Assembly: GCA_019186985.1 (NCBI GenBank)
Contig: JABARQ010000031.1
Span: 1 to 64,000 of the forward strand
Direction of reading: 5' to 3'
DNA length: 64,000 nucleotides
Source of the DNA: Prosthecobacter sp.
Lineage (GTDB): Bacteria; Verrucomicrobiota; Verrucomicrobiia; Verrucomicrobiales; Verrucomicrobiaceae
A program made the position numbers and the translations under genes. Positions 6,330 through 16,009 of the stretch are shown here, in pieces. Within the stretch, counting starts at the first letter, position 1. Every line of letters begins with the position of its first letter. The notes beneath the pieces are model-generated. The model was not told the origin of the DNA and made no database searches. It saw nothing but the letters and a program-made list of their open reading frames with translations.

Positions 6330-9125
6330 ATGACTGAACGTGAATATCAAAGGCACCTCGAGGCCATCCGCCTGAAAGTCTTCGGCGACGACAAGGCCCC
6401 GCCGCGAAGCCGCTCCGAGACGCTCAGGCTTGCCAGGCGTTTCCTGAAGCTCAAGGAGACTCGCATCAAGCAGCGGCACCGTGCCGGTGTCGGCGGTGCG
6501 GAGGTCTGCAGGATGCGGTCCGATGTCATGGACTGCCTGGCGCGCCAGCTCTGGGCGGAAAGCCTGGCCGCGCTGCCCGCCGACAGGCGCGCAAAAACCG
6601 CCGCCGTCAGCGTCGTCGCCCATGGCGGCTACGGCAGGCGCCTGATGAGCCCGCACAGCGACGTCGACTTCACCTTCATGCTCGCCGGCAACGGCGCCCA
6701 GGTGCCGCCGGACACCGCCCGGCTGATCGCCGACTTCCTGCTGTTCTACTACGACCTGAAGTTCAAGGTCGGCCGCGCCACCCGCAGCGTCGGCGGCTGC
6801 ATCGAACTCGCCAACGAGGACATGCTGACCAAGACGGCCCTCATGGAGGCGCGCCTGGTCTGTGGTGACGACACCGCCTTCAAGGAGTTCCGCCAGCGCT
6901 TTGACAAGGAGTGCATGGACGGGCGCGAGGCCGGCTTCCTGAAGCAGCGCCTGGACGACCTGGCCTCACGCCACGCCAAGAACGGCGGCACCCACTGCGT
7001 CCAGGAGCCTAACATCAAGAACGGCTGCGGCGGGCTGCGCGACTACCAGAAGCTGATCTGGATGACCTACGCCAAGATGCGCACGCTCAACCCGAAGGAC
7101 CTCGTGCAGAAGGGACACATGTCCCCCCTGGCCTGGCGCGAGCTTTCCGCCGCCTATGACTTCATCCTGCGCACGCGCAACGAAATGCATTACACGGAGC
7201 GCCGCGCCAGCGACGTCCTGACGCTCCGCCTCCAGGGCCAGGTCGCCACCAACCTCGGCTACCGCCACAAGCGCATCCTGCGCCGCATCGAGGCATTCAT
7301 GCGCGACTACTACACCGCCACGCGCGACATCCTCCAGCGCAGCAGCGAGGTCATGGACAGCCTCAACCTGGCGCAGCAGGAGAGCCAGGAGACAAAACGC
7401 GGCCTGCTTAATTTCATGGCGCGCCGCAAGGCCGCCCAGAAGCGCACCGAAAAGCTCGACGGCTTCATCATCCGCAGCGAACGCCTCTTCCCCGAGGACA
7501 AGGACATCTACAAGGCCGAGCCCGAACGGCTGATGCGCACCTTCCTGCACACCCAGAAGCGCCACCTGCGCATGAGCCCCGAGCTCTTCCAGCTCATGCA
7601 GGCCAGCTTCAGGCTCGTCAACGTCAGCTACCGCTACAACAAGAGCGTCCGTGAAACCTTCCTCGCCATCCTATCCCACAAGGGCGATGTCGCGCGCGTG
7701 CTGCGCCAGATGCACCGGGTCGGCCTCCTCGGGCGCTACATGCCCGAGTTCGGCGCCATGACCAACCTCGTGCAGCACGAGTTCTTCCACCGCTACACCG
7801 CCGACGAGCACACCCTGCGCACCATCGACATCCTCGACGAGCTCAGCGACGCCTCCTCCCAGTCACGGCCGTCGCTGTACCAAAAGCTCTTCCACGACCT
7901 GCATCAGCCTGAGATCCTCTACCTCGCGCTGCTGCTGCATGACGCCGGCCGCGCGGCCAACGCCAGGGCCCATGACGCCGAAAGCACCGTGCTCGCCGAC
8001 GCCGTCAGCCGCAGGCTTCAGATCAAGGGCGAGCGCCGCAAGCTGCTGCTCTTCCTGGTGGACAACCACCTGCTGATGTACCGCACGGCCACCACCTCCA
8101 ACCTGGAGGATCCCCAGGTCATCGGTGAGATCGCCGCCGTGGTGAAGACCAAGGAGTACCTCGACACCCTCCTGGTCATGACCTACGCCGACTCCAGGGG
8201 CACCAGCGAGGCGAGCTGGTCCGGATACAAGGAGGCCTCGATCCTTCAGCTCTACCACAGCGTCGTCGCCTACCTTGACGCACCCGCCGACTTCATGCGT
8301 CGCGTCTCCGTTCCGCTGGACGAGCTGCGCAAGGCCGTTGAGAAGGAGCTTGATGAAGGCTTCAGCATGGAGGTCAGCGCGCACTTCCAGCACATGCCGC
8401 GGAATTACTTCAACTTCCGCGAGCCCGCCGTCATCGCCGCGCACATCCGCCAGTTCCGCCAGTTCTTCGTCCAGCTCACCCAGGAGGACGCCGCCGCCGG
8501 GCTCATGCCCGTCATGACCTGGGAGGATCATCCCGAACAGGGCTACAGCGAGCTCACCGTGGTCTGCTGGGACCGCCACCTGCTGCTCGCCAGGATCTCC
8601 GGCGCACTTGCCGCCCAGAGCATCAACATCCTCAGCGCCGACCTCTATCAGCGCGGGGACAACCTCGTCCTCGACATCTTCAGGGTCTGCAACACCAACT
8701 TCGCCGCCGTCACCAACAAGAGCGCACGACAGCGGGTGGAGCAGGCCGTGCGTGACGCCTTCATCCAGCAGAAGTTCGACTTCGCCCCCGCCATCGCCGC
8801 GGTGCGCAAGGCCATCCCCGGCTTTGACGAGGTCATGGAGGAAATCCCCCAGCGCATCTTCATCAACAACGACGTCTCGCCCGACCACACCGTCGCGGAG
8901 CTTCAGCTCGTGGACAGGCTCGGCCTCCTCTACGACCTCTTCATGGCGATCGGCAAGCTTGGCCACAGCGTCACCCATGCCCGCATCTGCACCGAAAAAG
9001 GCGTGGCGATCGACGCCATCTACATCCAGACCGTCAAGGGCGACAAGCTCAGGGACAAGGACCAGCTCGACACCTTGAAGCGCACCCTTGACGCCGCTGT
9101 TTTCCCCGCTCAGGCCGAGGCGTGA
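6330..9125 (+). CDS. glnD: [Protein-PII] uridylyltransferase / UMP-removing enzyme
   Basis: GlnD uridylylates the PII nitrogen-signalling protein when glutamine is low and removes UMP when it is high. At 931 residues it is slightly longer than proteobacterial GlnD (about 850-900). Domains in order: a nucleotidyltransferase with GGYGRR near 99-104 and the SDVDF metal Asp pair shortly after; the GlnD signature EPNIKNGCGGLRDYQ near 226-240; an HD domain with LLLHDAG (His537-Asp538); and two ACT domains near 736-800 and 853-925 that sense glutamine. All catalytic motifs are intact, so both activities are expected. No PII or glutamine synthetase gene lies in this window. Confidence 0.95.
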   Translation: MTEREYQRHLEAIRLKVFGDDKAPPRSRSETLRLARRFLKLKETRIKQRHRAGVGGAEVCRMRSDVMDCLARQLWAESLAALPADRRAKTAAVSVVAHGGYGRRLMSPHSDVDFTFMLAGNGAQVPPDTARLIADFLLFYYDLKFKVGRATRSVGGCIELANEDMLTKTALMEARLVCGDDTAFKEFRQRFDKECMDGREAGFLKQRLDDLASRHAKNGGTHCVQEPNIKNGCGGLRDYQKLIWMTYAKMRTLNPKDLVQKGHMSPLAWRELSAAYDFILRTRNEMHYTERRASDVLTLRLQGQVATNLGYRHKRILRRIEAFMRDYYTATRDILQRSSEVMDSLNLAQQESQETKRGLLNFMARRKAAQKRTEKLDGFIIRSERLFPEDKDIYKAEPERLMRTFLHTQKRHLRMSPELFQLMQASFRLVNVSYRYNKSVRETFLAILSHKGDVARVLRQMHRVGLLGRYMPEFGAMTNLVQHEFFHRYTADEHTLRTIDILDELSDASSQSRPSLYQKLFHDLHQPEILYLALLLHDAGRAANARAHDAESTVLADAVSRRLQIKGERRKLLLFLVDNHLLMYRTATTSNLEDPQVIGEIAAVVKTKEYLDTLLVMTYADSRGTSEASWSGYKEASILQLYHSVVAYLDAPADFMRRVSVPLDELRKAVEKELDEGFSMEVSAHFQHMPRNYFNFREPAVIAAHIRQFRQFFVQLTQEDAAAGLMPVMTWEDHPEQGYSELTVVCWDRHLLLARISGALAAQSINILSADLYQRGDNLVLDIFRVCNTNFAAVTNKSARQRVEQAVRDAFIQQKFDFAPAIAAVRKAIPGFDEVMEEIPQRIFINNDVSPDHTVAELQLVDRLGLLYDLFMAIGKLGHSVTHARICTEKGVAIDAIYIQTVKGDKLRDKDQLDTLKRTLDAAVFPAQAEA

Positions 9126-9326
9126 CGGGATGACGGGATCCAGACGTCCCCTGTCTTCCTCACAAGGCCTGAGGCCCGGCGTCAAGGGCCGTAAAACTTT
9201 CACGGAAGACACGCGCCAGCACTCGGAAAACGCCTGACGCCATCCATGCGGACCATCGGATGAAGGAGGAGAGCAGGGCCGGATTTGCGCCGCTCTGAAC
9301 CTGCCTTGATCTCTTCTGAATCCCGC

Positions 9327-9354
9327 TTGCAGACCGGACTTGCGCCCCTACCAT
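9327..9354 (+). promoter_or_regulatory. Candidate promoter for rapA
   Basis: TTGCAG (9327-9332), a 16-base spacer and TACCAT (9349-9354) end 22 bases before the rapA ATG. A 13-base near-direct repeat, CCGGA(T/C)TTGCGCC, sits at 9279-9291 and 9334-9346, the second copy inside the spacer, which could mark a regulator site. The remaining gap after glnD shows nothing else. Confidence 0.35.
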
Positions 9355-9376
9355 CGCCCCCCCTTTTTCAAAGACA

Positions 9377-12112
9377 ATGGATCAACCTCTTCCTGGACAA
9401 CGCTGGGTCAGCAACAACGAGCCCGAACTCGGCCTCGGCGTGGTGATGAAGGCCCAGTATGGCCGCATCGAACTCTTCTTCCCCGCCGCCGGTGAAATGC
9501 GCCAGTACTCGCTCACCGGCGCACCGCTCCGCCGTGTCAGGTTTCAGCCGGGCGACACCATCAAGACCCATGAAGGCAGGCAGGTGGAGGTCGAGGGGAT
9601 CGAGGAGCGCAACGGCATGATCTTCTACCTCGGCGCCGATGCCGCCGAGATCAGCGAGGCGGAGCTCGCCGACACCATCAGCTTCAGTAAGCCCCAGGAC
9701 CGCCTCATGGCCGGCCAGGTGGATGACCTTGACACCTTTGACCTGCGCGTCGAGGCCCTGCAGCGCCGCGCCGCCATCCGTCAAAGCCCCCTGCGCGGCT
9801 TCTGCGGCGGCCGTGTGGACCTGCTGCCGCATCAGATGTACATCGCCAGCGAAGTCGGCGGCCGCCTGGTGCCACGAGTGCTGCTCGCCGACGAAGTGGG
9901 CCTTGGAAAAACCATCGAGGCAGGCCTGATCCTGCACCGGCTGCACCTCACCGGACGTGCCGAACGCGTCCTCATCCTCGTTCCCGACGCCCTGGTGCAT
10001 CAGTGGTTCGTCGAGCTGTACCGCCGCTTCAACCTGCGCTTCTCCATCTTTGACGAGGCGCGTTGTGACGAGATCGAAACCGGCGAGGAGGGCGCCAATC
10101 CCTTCCTCGAAAGCCAGCTCGTCATCTGCAGCACCAGCTTCCTCGCCAAGTCAGCAGGCCGCTCCGCCCAAGTGAAGGAGGCTGGCTGGGACCTCCTCAT
10201 TGTTGATGAAGCCCATCACCTTGAATGGAGCCCCAAGGAAGCCAGTCCGGCCTACACGCTGGTCGAAACGCTGGCCGCCAAGATTCCCGGCCTGCTCCTG
10301 CTGACCGCCACTCCGCAGCAGCTCGGCCCCGAGGGGCATTTCGCCCGGCTGCGCCTGCTTGATTCCAGCCGCTACGCCGACCTGGCCCAGTTTCTGGAGG
10401 AAACCGGCCATTATGAGGAGGTCGCCAGCGCCGTTGACCGCCTGCTGAACGGCAGGAACCTGACGGCGGCCGATCAAAAGCTCTTTGCCCGGAAGTCCAG
10501 GCATGTCCAGGAGCTTGCCAAGGCGATGAAGGACGGCGTGGAAGGCGCGAGGGAGAAGCTCATCGCGGCGCTGCTGGATGAATTCGGCACCGGCCGTGTG
10601 ATGTTCCGCAACACCCGCGCCGCACTGAGCGGGTTTCCGGAACGCAAGGCACGCCTCGCCGCGCTGGCGGCGGGCGGCGATGCCATCGAGGCGAAGGTGA
10701 AATGGCTCGCAGGCCTGCTGAAAAGCCTGGGCGAACAAAAAGTGCTTCTCATCTGCCGCACCCGCAGGCTGGCCGAGGAAATCCACGAGCGGCTCGTGCG
10801 TGAGATCAACGTCACCGCCGCGCTCTTCCATGAAGGCCTCACCCTCATGCAGCGTGACCGCCAGGCAGCGTTCTTCGCCGAGGAGGAGGAGGGCGCCCGC
10901 ATCCTGCTCTGCTCCGAGATCGGCAGCGAAGGACGCAACTTCCAGTTCGCCCACCACCTCGTGCTCTTTGACCTGCCCGAGGACCCGGAACTCCTGGAGC
11001 AGCGCATCGGCCGGCTCGACCGCATCGGACAGACCAGCACCATCCATGTCCATGTTCCCTATCTGAAGGACACCGGCGAGGAGGTCCTGGCCCGCTGGTA
11101 CGACGAGGGCCTGAACGCCTTCGAAAAAAACCTTCATGGCGCCACCGAGATCGCCCAGGGCCTCCGGGCTTCGCTTGAACCCCTCATGGCAGGCTTCCAT
11201 GAAAAGGCCCTCGCCGCCTTCATCAAGGAAACCCAGGCCTTCCGCGCCAGGGTGGTCAAGAAGCTGGAGAAGGGCCACGACCGCCTCCTCGAGCTGAATT
11301 CCTGCAAGCCCGAACAGGCCGATGGCGTCATTTCGGCCATCCGCAGCCAGGATGCCGATGATGAATTCGAGGAGTTCTTCATCCGCCTGGCGGATCACTT
11401 CGGACTTGAGATCGAGGAGATGGAAAACCGCAGCTACGTCTTCAAGCGTGGCGACCTCATCACCGACGCCTTCCCTTCCCTGCCGGAGGAGGGCCTGACC
11501 GTCACCTTTGACCGCCAGCGGGCCATCACCCGTGAAAACGTCTCCTTCCTGACCATCGATCATCCCATCGTCCGCGGGGCTCTTGACCTTTTGCTGGGTG
11601 GCGAACAGGGCAATTCCGGCTTCGCCGCCTGGCGTGCCTCCGGCAGTGAAGGCCTGGTCCTCGAAACCCACTTTGTGGTTGAATGCGTGGCCCCGGCCAG
11701 GCTCCATGCCGACCGCTTCCTGGCGCCTGCCCCGATCCGCATCGTGGTCGATCACGCCGGCAAGGACCTGCGTCAGGACGTCGCCTACCTTCATGCCAAG
11801 CTCGACAAGGCCAGTCCCACGCGGCTTCTGGAAAAGGCGCCTGTCCGCAAGAAGCTCTTCCCGGCCATGATGACGGCGTCCCGCAAGATGGCCGAGGAGG
11901 AGATGGCAAGGCTCGTCGCCGAAGCCACCAGTTCCATGAAGGCCCAGATCGAGGCCGAGATCACCCGTCTGGAGGACCTGCGACAGATCAACGACCATGT
12001 CCGGCCGGAGGAGATCGAGGCCCTGCGCGGCCAGATCGCCGAACTGGAGGAGGCCATCGGTTCGGCCCGCCTTCGCCTGGACGCCCTGATGCTCGTGCTG
12101 CAGTCCAAGTGA
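9377..12112 (+). CDS. rapA: RapA-type Swi2/Snf2 ATPase, RNA polymerase recycling factor
   Basis: RapA binds RNA polymerase and uses ATP to recycle it from stalled or post-termination complexes. This 911-residue protein follows the RapA layout end to end. The N-terminal Tudor-like region reads GQRWVSNNEPELGLG, then SFSKPQDRLMAGQ. DEVGLGKT (172-179) is Walker A and DEAH (277-280) is motif II. In the second helicase lobe, SEIGSEGRNFQF and EQRIGRLDRIGQ are motifs V and VI. The RapA-only C-terminal region ends RLRLDALML. Compared with the Escherichia coli protein as I remember it (about 968 residues), similarity runs the whole length, with one shorter stretch between the lobes. That closeness is unusual outside Gammaproteobacteria and suggests transfer. 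Confidence 0.93.
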   Translation: MDQPLPGQRWVSNNEPELGLGVVMKAQYGRIELFFPAAGEMRQYSLTGAPLRRVRFQPGDTIKTHEGRQVEVEGIEERNGMIFYLGADAAEISEAELADTISFSKPQDRLMAGQVDDLDTFDLRVEALQRRAAIRQSPLRGFCGGRVDLLPHQMYIASEVGGRLVPRVLLADEVGLGKTIEAGLILHRLHLTGRAERVLILVPDALVHQWFVELYRRFNLRFSIFDEARCDEIETGEEGANPFLESQLVICSTSFLAKSAGRSAQVKEAGWDLLIVDEAHHLEWSPKEASPAYTLVETLAAKIPGLLLLTATPQQLGPEGHFARLRLLDSSRYADLAQFLEETGHYEEVASAVDRLLNGRNLTAADQKLFARKSRHVQELAKAMKDGVEGAREKLIAALLDEFGTGRVMFRNTRAALSGFPERKARLAALAAGGDAIEAKVKWLAGLLKSLGEQKVLLICRTRRLAEEIHERLVREINVTAALFHEGLTLMQRDRQAAFFAEEEEGARILLCSEIGSEGRNFQFAHHLVLFDLPEDPELLEQRIGRLDRIGQTSTIHVHVPYLKDTGEEVLARWYDEGLNAFEKNLHGATEIAQGLRASLEPLMAGFHEKALAAFIKETQAFRARVVKKLEKGHDRLLELNSCKPEQADGVISAIRSQDADDEFEEFFIRLADHFGLEIEEMENRSYVFKRGDLITDAFPSLPEEGLTVTFDRQRAITRENVSFLTIDHPIVRGALDLLLGGEQGNSGFAAWRASGSEGLVLETHFVVECVAPARLHADRFLAPAPIRIVVDHAGKDLRQDVAYLHAKLDKASPTRLLEKAPVRKKLFPAMMTASRKMAEEEMARLVAEATSSMKAQIEAEITRLEDLRQINDHVRPEEIEALRGQIAELEEAIGSARLRLDALMLVLQSK

Positions 12113-12155
12113 AAACCGGCGCTGGGCCGTTCCATTCTGGCGAGCATTTGCTGTC

Positions 12156-12184
12156 TTGACCATGAGCGGCTTGGCCGGTTCAAT
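12156..12184 (+). promoter_or_regulatory. Candidate promoter for the FGE-like/TPR operon
   Basis: TTGACC (12156-12161), a 17-base spacer and TTCAAT (12179-12184) end 18 bases before the ATG at 12203. The match to the sigma-70 consensus is fair (TTGAC intact, four of six in the -10). Confidence 0.4.
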
Positions 12185-12202
12185 GCGGATCCTCCGCCCT
12201 CC

Positions 12203-13840
12203 ATGCTCCTCCTTCGCGCCCTTTTCAGCCTTGCCCTGTTCGCCACCGCGTCCGTCGCCCAGGAAGCCCCGGAGCTGAAGGAGCATGTGAGCACGGTGCT
12301 GAACGAAAAGTTTGTCGCCATTCCAAACACGGCGGTGCTGTTTGCCCGGCATGAAACGACGGTGGCCCGGTGGGAGGCCTTCCTGGCCGACTCCCGCTAT
12401 GAGTGGAGCTACAAGCCCCACTTCAAGCAGGGGCCGGATCATCCGGTCGTCGGAATCACCCTGCAGGACGCCAAGTCGTTCTGCGCCTGGCTGACCGACA
12501 AGGAGCGCACCCAGAAGAAGATCACGCCAACCCAGGCCTACCGCCTGCCAACACAGCTTGAATGGGACACCGCCGTCGGCCTGCTGAGGACGCGCAAGCC
12601 GGATCTGGCCGTGGATGAACAGGTGCAGGATGAGCAGACCTTCCCCTGGGGAATGCGCTGGCCTCCCCCGCCCAAGGTCGGCAACTTTGCCGAAGGAGAA
12701 ATTCCCGGATACGAAGACGGCTTCCCCTTCACCTCCCCCGTGGGGCAGTTCGCGCCCAGCGCCGAAGGACTGCACGACCTGGCGGGCAATGCCTGGGAAT
12801 GGTGCTGGGATGGTGAGATTCGCGCGGAACAGGACGGCGTGCTGCGGGGCGGCGCCTGGAACTACTTCCGTCAGGAATGCCTTCGCTCCGGCTACATTTA
12901 CAGGGTGCCGGGGGACCTGCGCATGCCCACCATCGGCTTCCGCTGCGTCTTTGAAGACCGTCAGCGCACGGCCACCCTGCTGGCAAATGCGGAGTCCAGC
13001 CGCGAACGCATCCGTGCCGAGCGCCGCTCCCAGGTCATGGGCGGACCTGTTGAAAAGTCCGAGGTGGAGGCCTTCCGGAAAAAGCTCCTCGCCGGAGACA
13101 CCAGCACGGCCCTGCCGGATCCTGCCAGCCTGAAGCCCGTCACCCCAGGCAAGCCCTTTGAAAACTCCCTCGGCATGTCCTTTGCCCCCCTGAACGAACG
13201 GCTTCTCGCGGGCAGGACCGAAGTGCGCGTCCAGGATTATGAAACCTGGCTGAAAAGCAGTGACCGATCCTGGAATGACAAGCCCACCTTCCTGCTCGGC
13301 GGCGGTCACCCGGCCGCCGGCCTGACCTGGCAGGACGCCCAGGACTTCTGCGCCTGGCTGACCAGGCGTGAACGCTCCAGCAGCCTGATCCCCTCAACCG
13401 CCTCCTACCGCCTGCCCACGGATCAGGAATGGAGCCTCATGGCCGGATTGAAAAATGAGCCCGGCGCTGACCCGGCGGCCCGCGATGGCGCCGACAAGCA
13501 GCACTTCCCCTGGTCTGCCGAAGGTTCCTTCCCGCCGCCGCCGATGAGCACCAATCTCGACGCGATCAACATCCCCAGCTTCTCCGACAACTATTCCTAC
13601 ACCGCCCCCGTGGCGACGGAAACCCCCAACGAACTGGGCCTCCAGGGCCTGGGCGGCAATGTGGCCGAATGGTGCGCCGATGAATGGCCGGGCGCCCAGA
13701 GCGAACGAGTCGTCCGCGGTGGTTCCTGGCTGATCTCCGCGCGTGAAAAGCTCCTCACCTCGGCACGACGCCATACCTCTGGTGATAAAACCAGCCCTGA
13801 CATTGGCTTCCGGGTGATTCTCGACCTTTCGGCACCATGA
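12203..13840 (+). CDS. Exported tandem FGE-sulfatase (SUMF1) domain protein, catalytic Cys missing
   Basis: The 545-residue protein has a signal peptide (residues 1-19) and two complete formylglycine-generating-enzyme folds, roughly 30-255 and 310-540. Each shows the ordered family motifs: FCAWLT, then YRLPT..EW, then G-NAWEW or GGNVAEW, then RGGAW or RGGSW, then GFR near the end. True FGE needs two Cys (RGGSW-x-C-x4-C). Domain 1 has Tyr and Cys at these places, and domain 2 has Ile and Lys. It is therefore unlikely to make formylglycine. It may bind substrate, peptide or cell-surface ligands, as many bacterial FGE-fold proteins do. Its stop overlaps the start of the next gene by four bases. 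Confidence 0.85.
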   Translation: MLLLRALFSLALFATASVAQEAPELKEHVSTVLNEKFVAIPNTAVLFARHETTVARWEAFLADSRYEWSYKPHFKQGPDHPVVGITLQDAKSFCAWLTDKERTQKKITPTQAYRLPTQLEWDTAVGLLRTRKPDLAVDEQVQDEQTFPWGMRWPPPPKVGNFAEGEIPGYEDGFPFTSPVGQFAPSAEGLHDLAGNAWEWCWDGEIRAEQDGVLRGGAWNYFRQECLRSGYIYRVPGDLRMPTIGFRCVFEDRQRTATLLANAESSRERIRAERRSQVMGGPVEKSEVEAFRKKLLAGDTSTALPDPASLKPVTPGKPFENSLGMSFAPLNERLLAGRTEVRVQDYETWLKSSDRSWNDKPTFLLGGGHPAAGLTWQDAQDFCAWLTRRERSSSLIPSTASYRLPTDQEWSLMAGLKNEPGADPAARDGADKQHFPWSAEGSFPPPPMSTNLDAINIPSFSDNYSYTAPVATETPNELGLQGLGGNVAEWCADEWPGAQSERVVRGGSWLISAREKLLTSARRHTSGDKTSPDIGFRVILDLSAP

Positions 13841-15570
13841 GTTCACCGCCCTCACCAGCCCCCGTCGAAATCCCGGGCGGCCCCGGAAAGCCCTGGGTGA
13901 CGTGGCTGCTCACCGGCAGCCTCCTCCTCGGCATCGCCAGCTGGTGGCTCTGGACACCCTTCAAGACGGGCGTGCGGAACTTCATGGCGGAACATCACGC
14001 AGAAAAGGCGGAAGCCAGCCTTGCCAGAAAGGAATGGACGGAGGTCCAGCATGCCATCCTCAAGGCGGAATACTGGCAGCGCGACAATCCCCGGGTGCTG
14101 CGCGTGATCGCCGACTACCTCATCACCACCAACGGCCCGCCATCCTCCACGCTTCATTATCTGCGGACGCTGGAAGATGAAAACCAGCTCACGGAGGACG
14201 ACCGGATCGAAATGGCCAGGCTGCATGTCCAGCTCCAGGACGCTGCCTCCGCGGAGGACGCGATGTCAAAGCTCTCCCCCGATGCGCGCGAAACCAGGCC
14301 AGCCCTGGAGGTGGCTGCCGAGATGCATCGCCTCCGGGGGGACCTGATCCTCGCCGACAGGACGTTGCGCCGAGCCCTCAAGCTGGATCCGAATGACCGC
14401 ATGTGCCGCCTCCGGCTCGCGCTGCTGGACAGGAGGGAACCCTTTGATGAGATCAGGGAGCAGGCCAGAAAAACCCTGTGGGAACTTGCCTCGGGCGATG
14501 ATGATGCAGCCCTGCAGGCCATTGAACATCTCGCCAGGGATGCGGCCCTGCTGCCTTCCGAAGCCCAGCGGCTTCTGGATCACATCAGCCGTCACCCGGC
14601 CCAGACGGATGCCGTGCGCCTGGCCGTCCTCTCAGGCTTCATCCGCTCCTCGCCGGAAAGGAAGGAGCAGATCGTGCTGGGGGAAATCGAACGCATGCGC
14701 GAGCTCAAGGTGGAAGACCTTGCCCCCTCCCTCTTCTGGCTGCTCCAGCAGGGCATGCCACAGCACCTCGTCGGAATGCACCCACGCGATTATTTCACCC
14801 GCTCGGCGGAGATCATCGAACCCTACCTGCAGGCGCTTGCCCAGCTTGGTCGCTGGCAGGAGATCGAACAGATGCTCTCACGTCCGGCTGGCATGCCCGT
14901 GTCCGAGGCCTACATCGCCTACTGGAGGGCCAGGGCCACCTGGAAGATCGATGGAGAAACCACACGCGCCCGCCAGCACCTGCTCACGGCCTGGGAGGCA
15001 ACCGGCCAGGGCAGGAATGCCGGGCTTGCCAATGCCTGCGCCGCCCTCGCGGAACAGGCCGGCATCTGGGACGCCGCCGCCAGGTTCTACAAGGACCTGG
15101 CCGAAAACCAGCCAGGCAGCCGCATTTCCATGCTGGAAAAGCTCCATGAAATGGCCCGCCACTCCCGCGATGTCGAAGCCCTCCTGGAATCCGCATCCAC
15201 CCTCCTTGAACTGCGCCCGGAGAACCAGCGTTACCTGCATGAATTCATCTATGTTCACCTGGTGACAGGACAGTCCATCGAGACCATCCGGAAGCGCCTT
15301 GAGGCACTTCCTCAGGGCAGCGGCCGGGGCGTGGATGAAGAACGCCTGTGCCGGGCCCTCTCCGCCTACCGGATGGGCAACCTGGATGAAATGCGGCATC
15401 ACCTCGTCACAATTGCCGACCCGCAGTCCCTGAGCGCCGGTCAGCGGGCCGTTCACGCCGGCCTGCTCAGCATCAGCGGCCGGGTTGGGGAAGCCTTTGC
15501 CATTGCCGAACGGATTCCGTCCGGCCTGCTGCTGAAGGAGGAACGTCGATTCCTTGACCGGGCCTTATGA
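13837..15570 (+). CDS. Membrane-anchored TPR-like helical repeat protein
   Basis: The 577-residue protein has a short Pro-rich cytoplasmic start, one membrane helix near residues 20-38 (WLLTGSLLLGIASWWLW) and then an all-helical region. TPR-like units are visible, for example AEASLARKEWTEVQHAILKAEYW and LRGDLILADRTLRRALKLDPND. The rest is degenerate helix pairs. I do not recognise a specific family. Its ATG lies inside the end of the FGE-like gene (ATGA overlap), so the two are made together. The FGE-like partner is predicted to be exported, and this protein could hold or sort it at the membrane. That is inference. Nine bases separate its stop from a convergent minus-strand gene. Confidence 0.75.
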   Translation: MSSPPSPAPVEIPGGPGKPWVTWLLTGSLLLGIASWWLWTPFKTGVRNFMAEHHAEKAEASLARKEWTEVQHAILKAEYWQRDNPRVLRVIADYLITTNGPPSSTLHYLRTLEDENQLTEDDRIEMARLHVQLQDAASAEDAMSKLSPDARETRPALEVAAEMHRLRGDLILADRTLRRALKLDPNDRMCRLRLALLDRREPFDEIREQARKTLWELASGDDDAALQAIEHLARDAALLPSEAQRLLDHISRHPAQTDAVRLAVLSGFIRSSPERKEQIVLGEIERMRELKVEDLAPSLFWLLQQGMPQHLVGMHPRDYFTRSAEIIEPYLQALAQLGRWQEIEQMLSRPAGMPVSEAYIAYWRARATWKIDGETTRARQHLLTAWEATGQGRNAGLANACAALAEQAGIWDAAARFYKDLAENQPGSRISMLEKLHEMARHSRDVEALLESASTLLELRPENQRYLHEFIYVHLVTGQSIETIRKRLEALPQGSGRGVDEERLCRALSAYRMGNLDEMRHHLVTIADPQSLSAGQRAVHAGLLSISGRVGEAFAIAERIPSGLLLKEERRFLDRAL

Positions 15571-15578
15571 ATCACCGC

Positions 15579-15833
15579 CTACTTCTCCCCGGGCGTCTCA
15601 TCCTGGAGGCCGGGGACAGGCCTGGCCTTGTCAGCGTAACGGTCAAATCGGTTCGACAGGATCAGCAGGGTAGGCGCCCACAGGCCCACAAAAATGCCAA
15701 AGCGCTCGGCATGCGCCTGCTGCTCAGGTTCGTCGCCATTCAGGAACCACCAGATCCAGATGGAAAGAAGAATGGAGAGGATTCCCGCCTGAAAACAGAG
15801 GGTGCTGAGGGCTCGACAAATGCTTGGGTTCAT
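15579..15833 (-). CDS. Small membrane protein, unknown function
   Basis: This 84-residue protein starts at the ATG at 15833; a TTG four codons upstream is less likely. Two hydrophobic segments are visible (residues 12-31 and about 47-60), separated by the acidic loop NGDEPEQQAHAER, with a charged C-terminal tail (RFDRYADK). The reading frame has protein-like composition, and the convergent TPR gene ends 9 bases away. No known family is recognised, so I treat it as a plausible real gene. The 176 bases between it and the next gene on the right contain no convincing ORF. Confidence 0.6.
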   Translation of the reverse strand: MNPSICRALSTLCFQAGILSILLSIWIWWFLNGDEPEQQAHAERFGIFVGLWAPTLLILSNRFDRYADKARPVPGLQDETPGEK

Positions 15834-16009
15834 TTCTTTTTGCAAAAGCTACAAAATCATCCGTGATGGAGACAAGCTCTAAACAATGCAGGCGACTTGA
15901 TCCGCAAAAAGCGCAGGTTTCCAAAATCCCCCTGAAATTCCACTCAACACTCCTCCTGCCTCCGCTTTCTGAGCGGACGCGTAAACCTAACAACTGAAAC
16001 AATCCCCCT

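Noticed and set aside
7863-9212. Minus-strand frame of about 450 codons opposite glnD
   Set aside because: glnD has every family motif on the plus strand. The opposite frame has none.
10151-13309. Very long minus-strand open frame (over 1000 codons) opposite rapA and the FGE-like gene
   Set aside because: It is the antisense of well-supported genes. Its translation is rich in Gly, Val and His without domains, an effect of high GC and strong codon bias.
12203-13840. Calling this gene the functional formylglycine-generating enzyme for the nearby sulfatases
   Set aside because: Both domains lack the catalytic Cys pair; an active enzyme must be encoded elsewhere.
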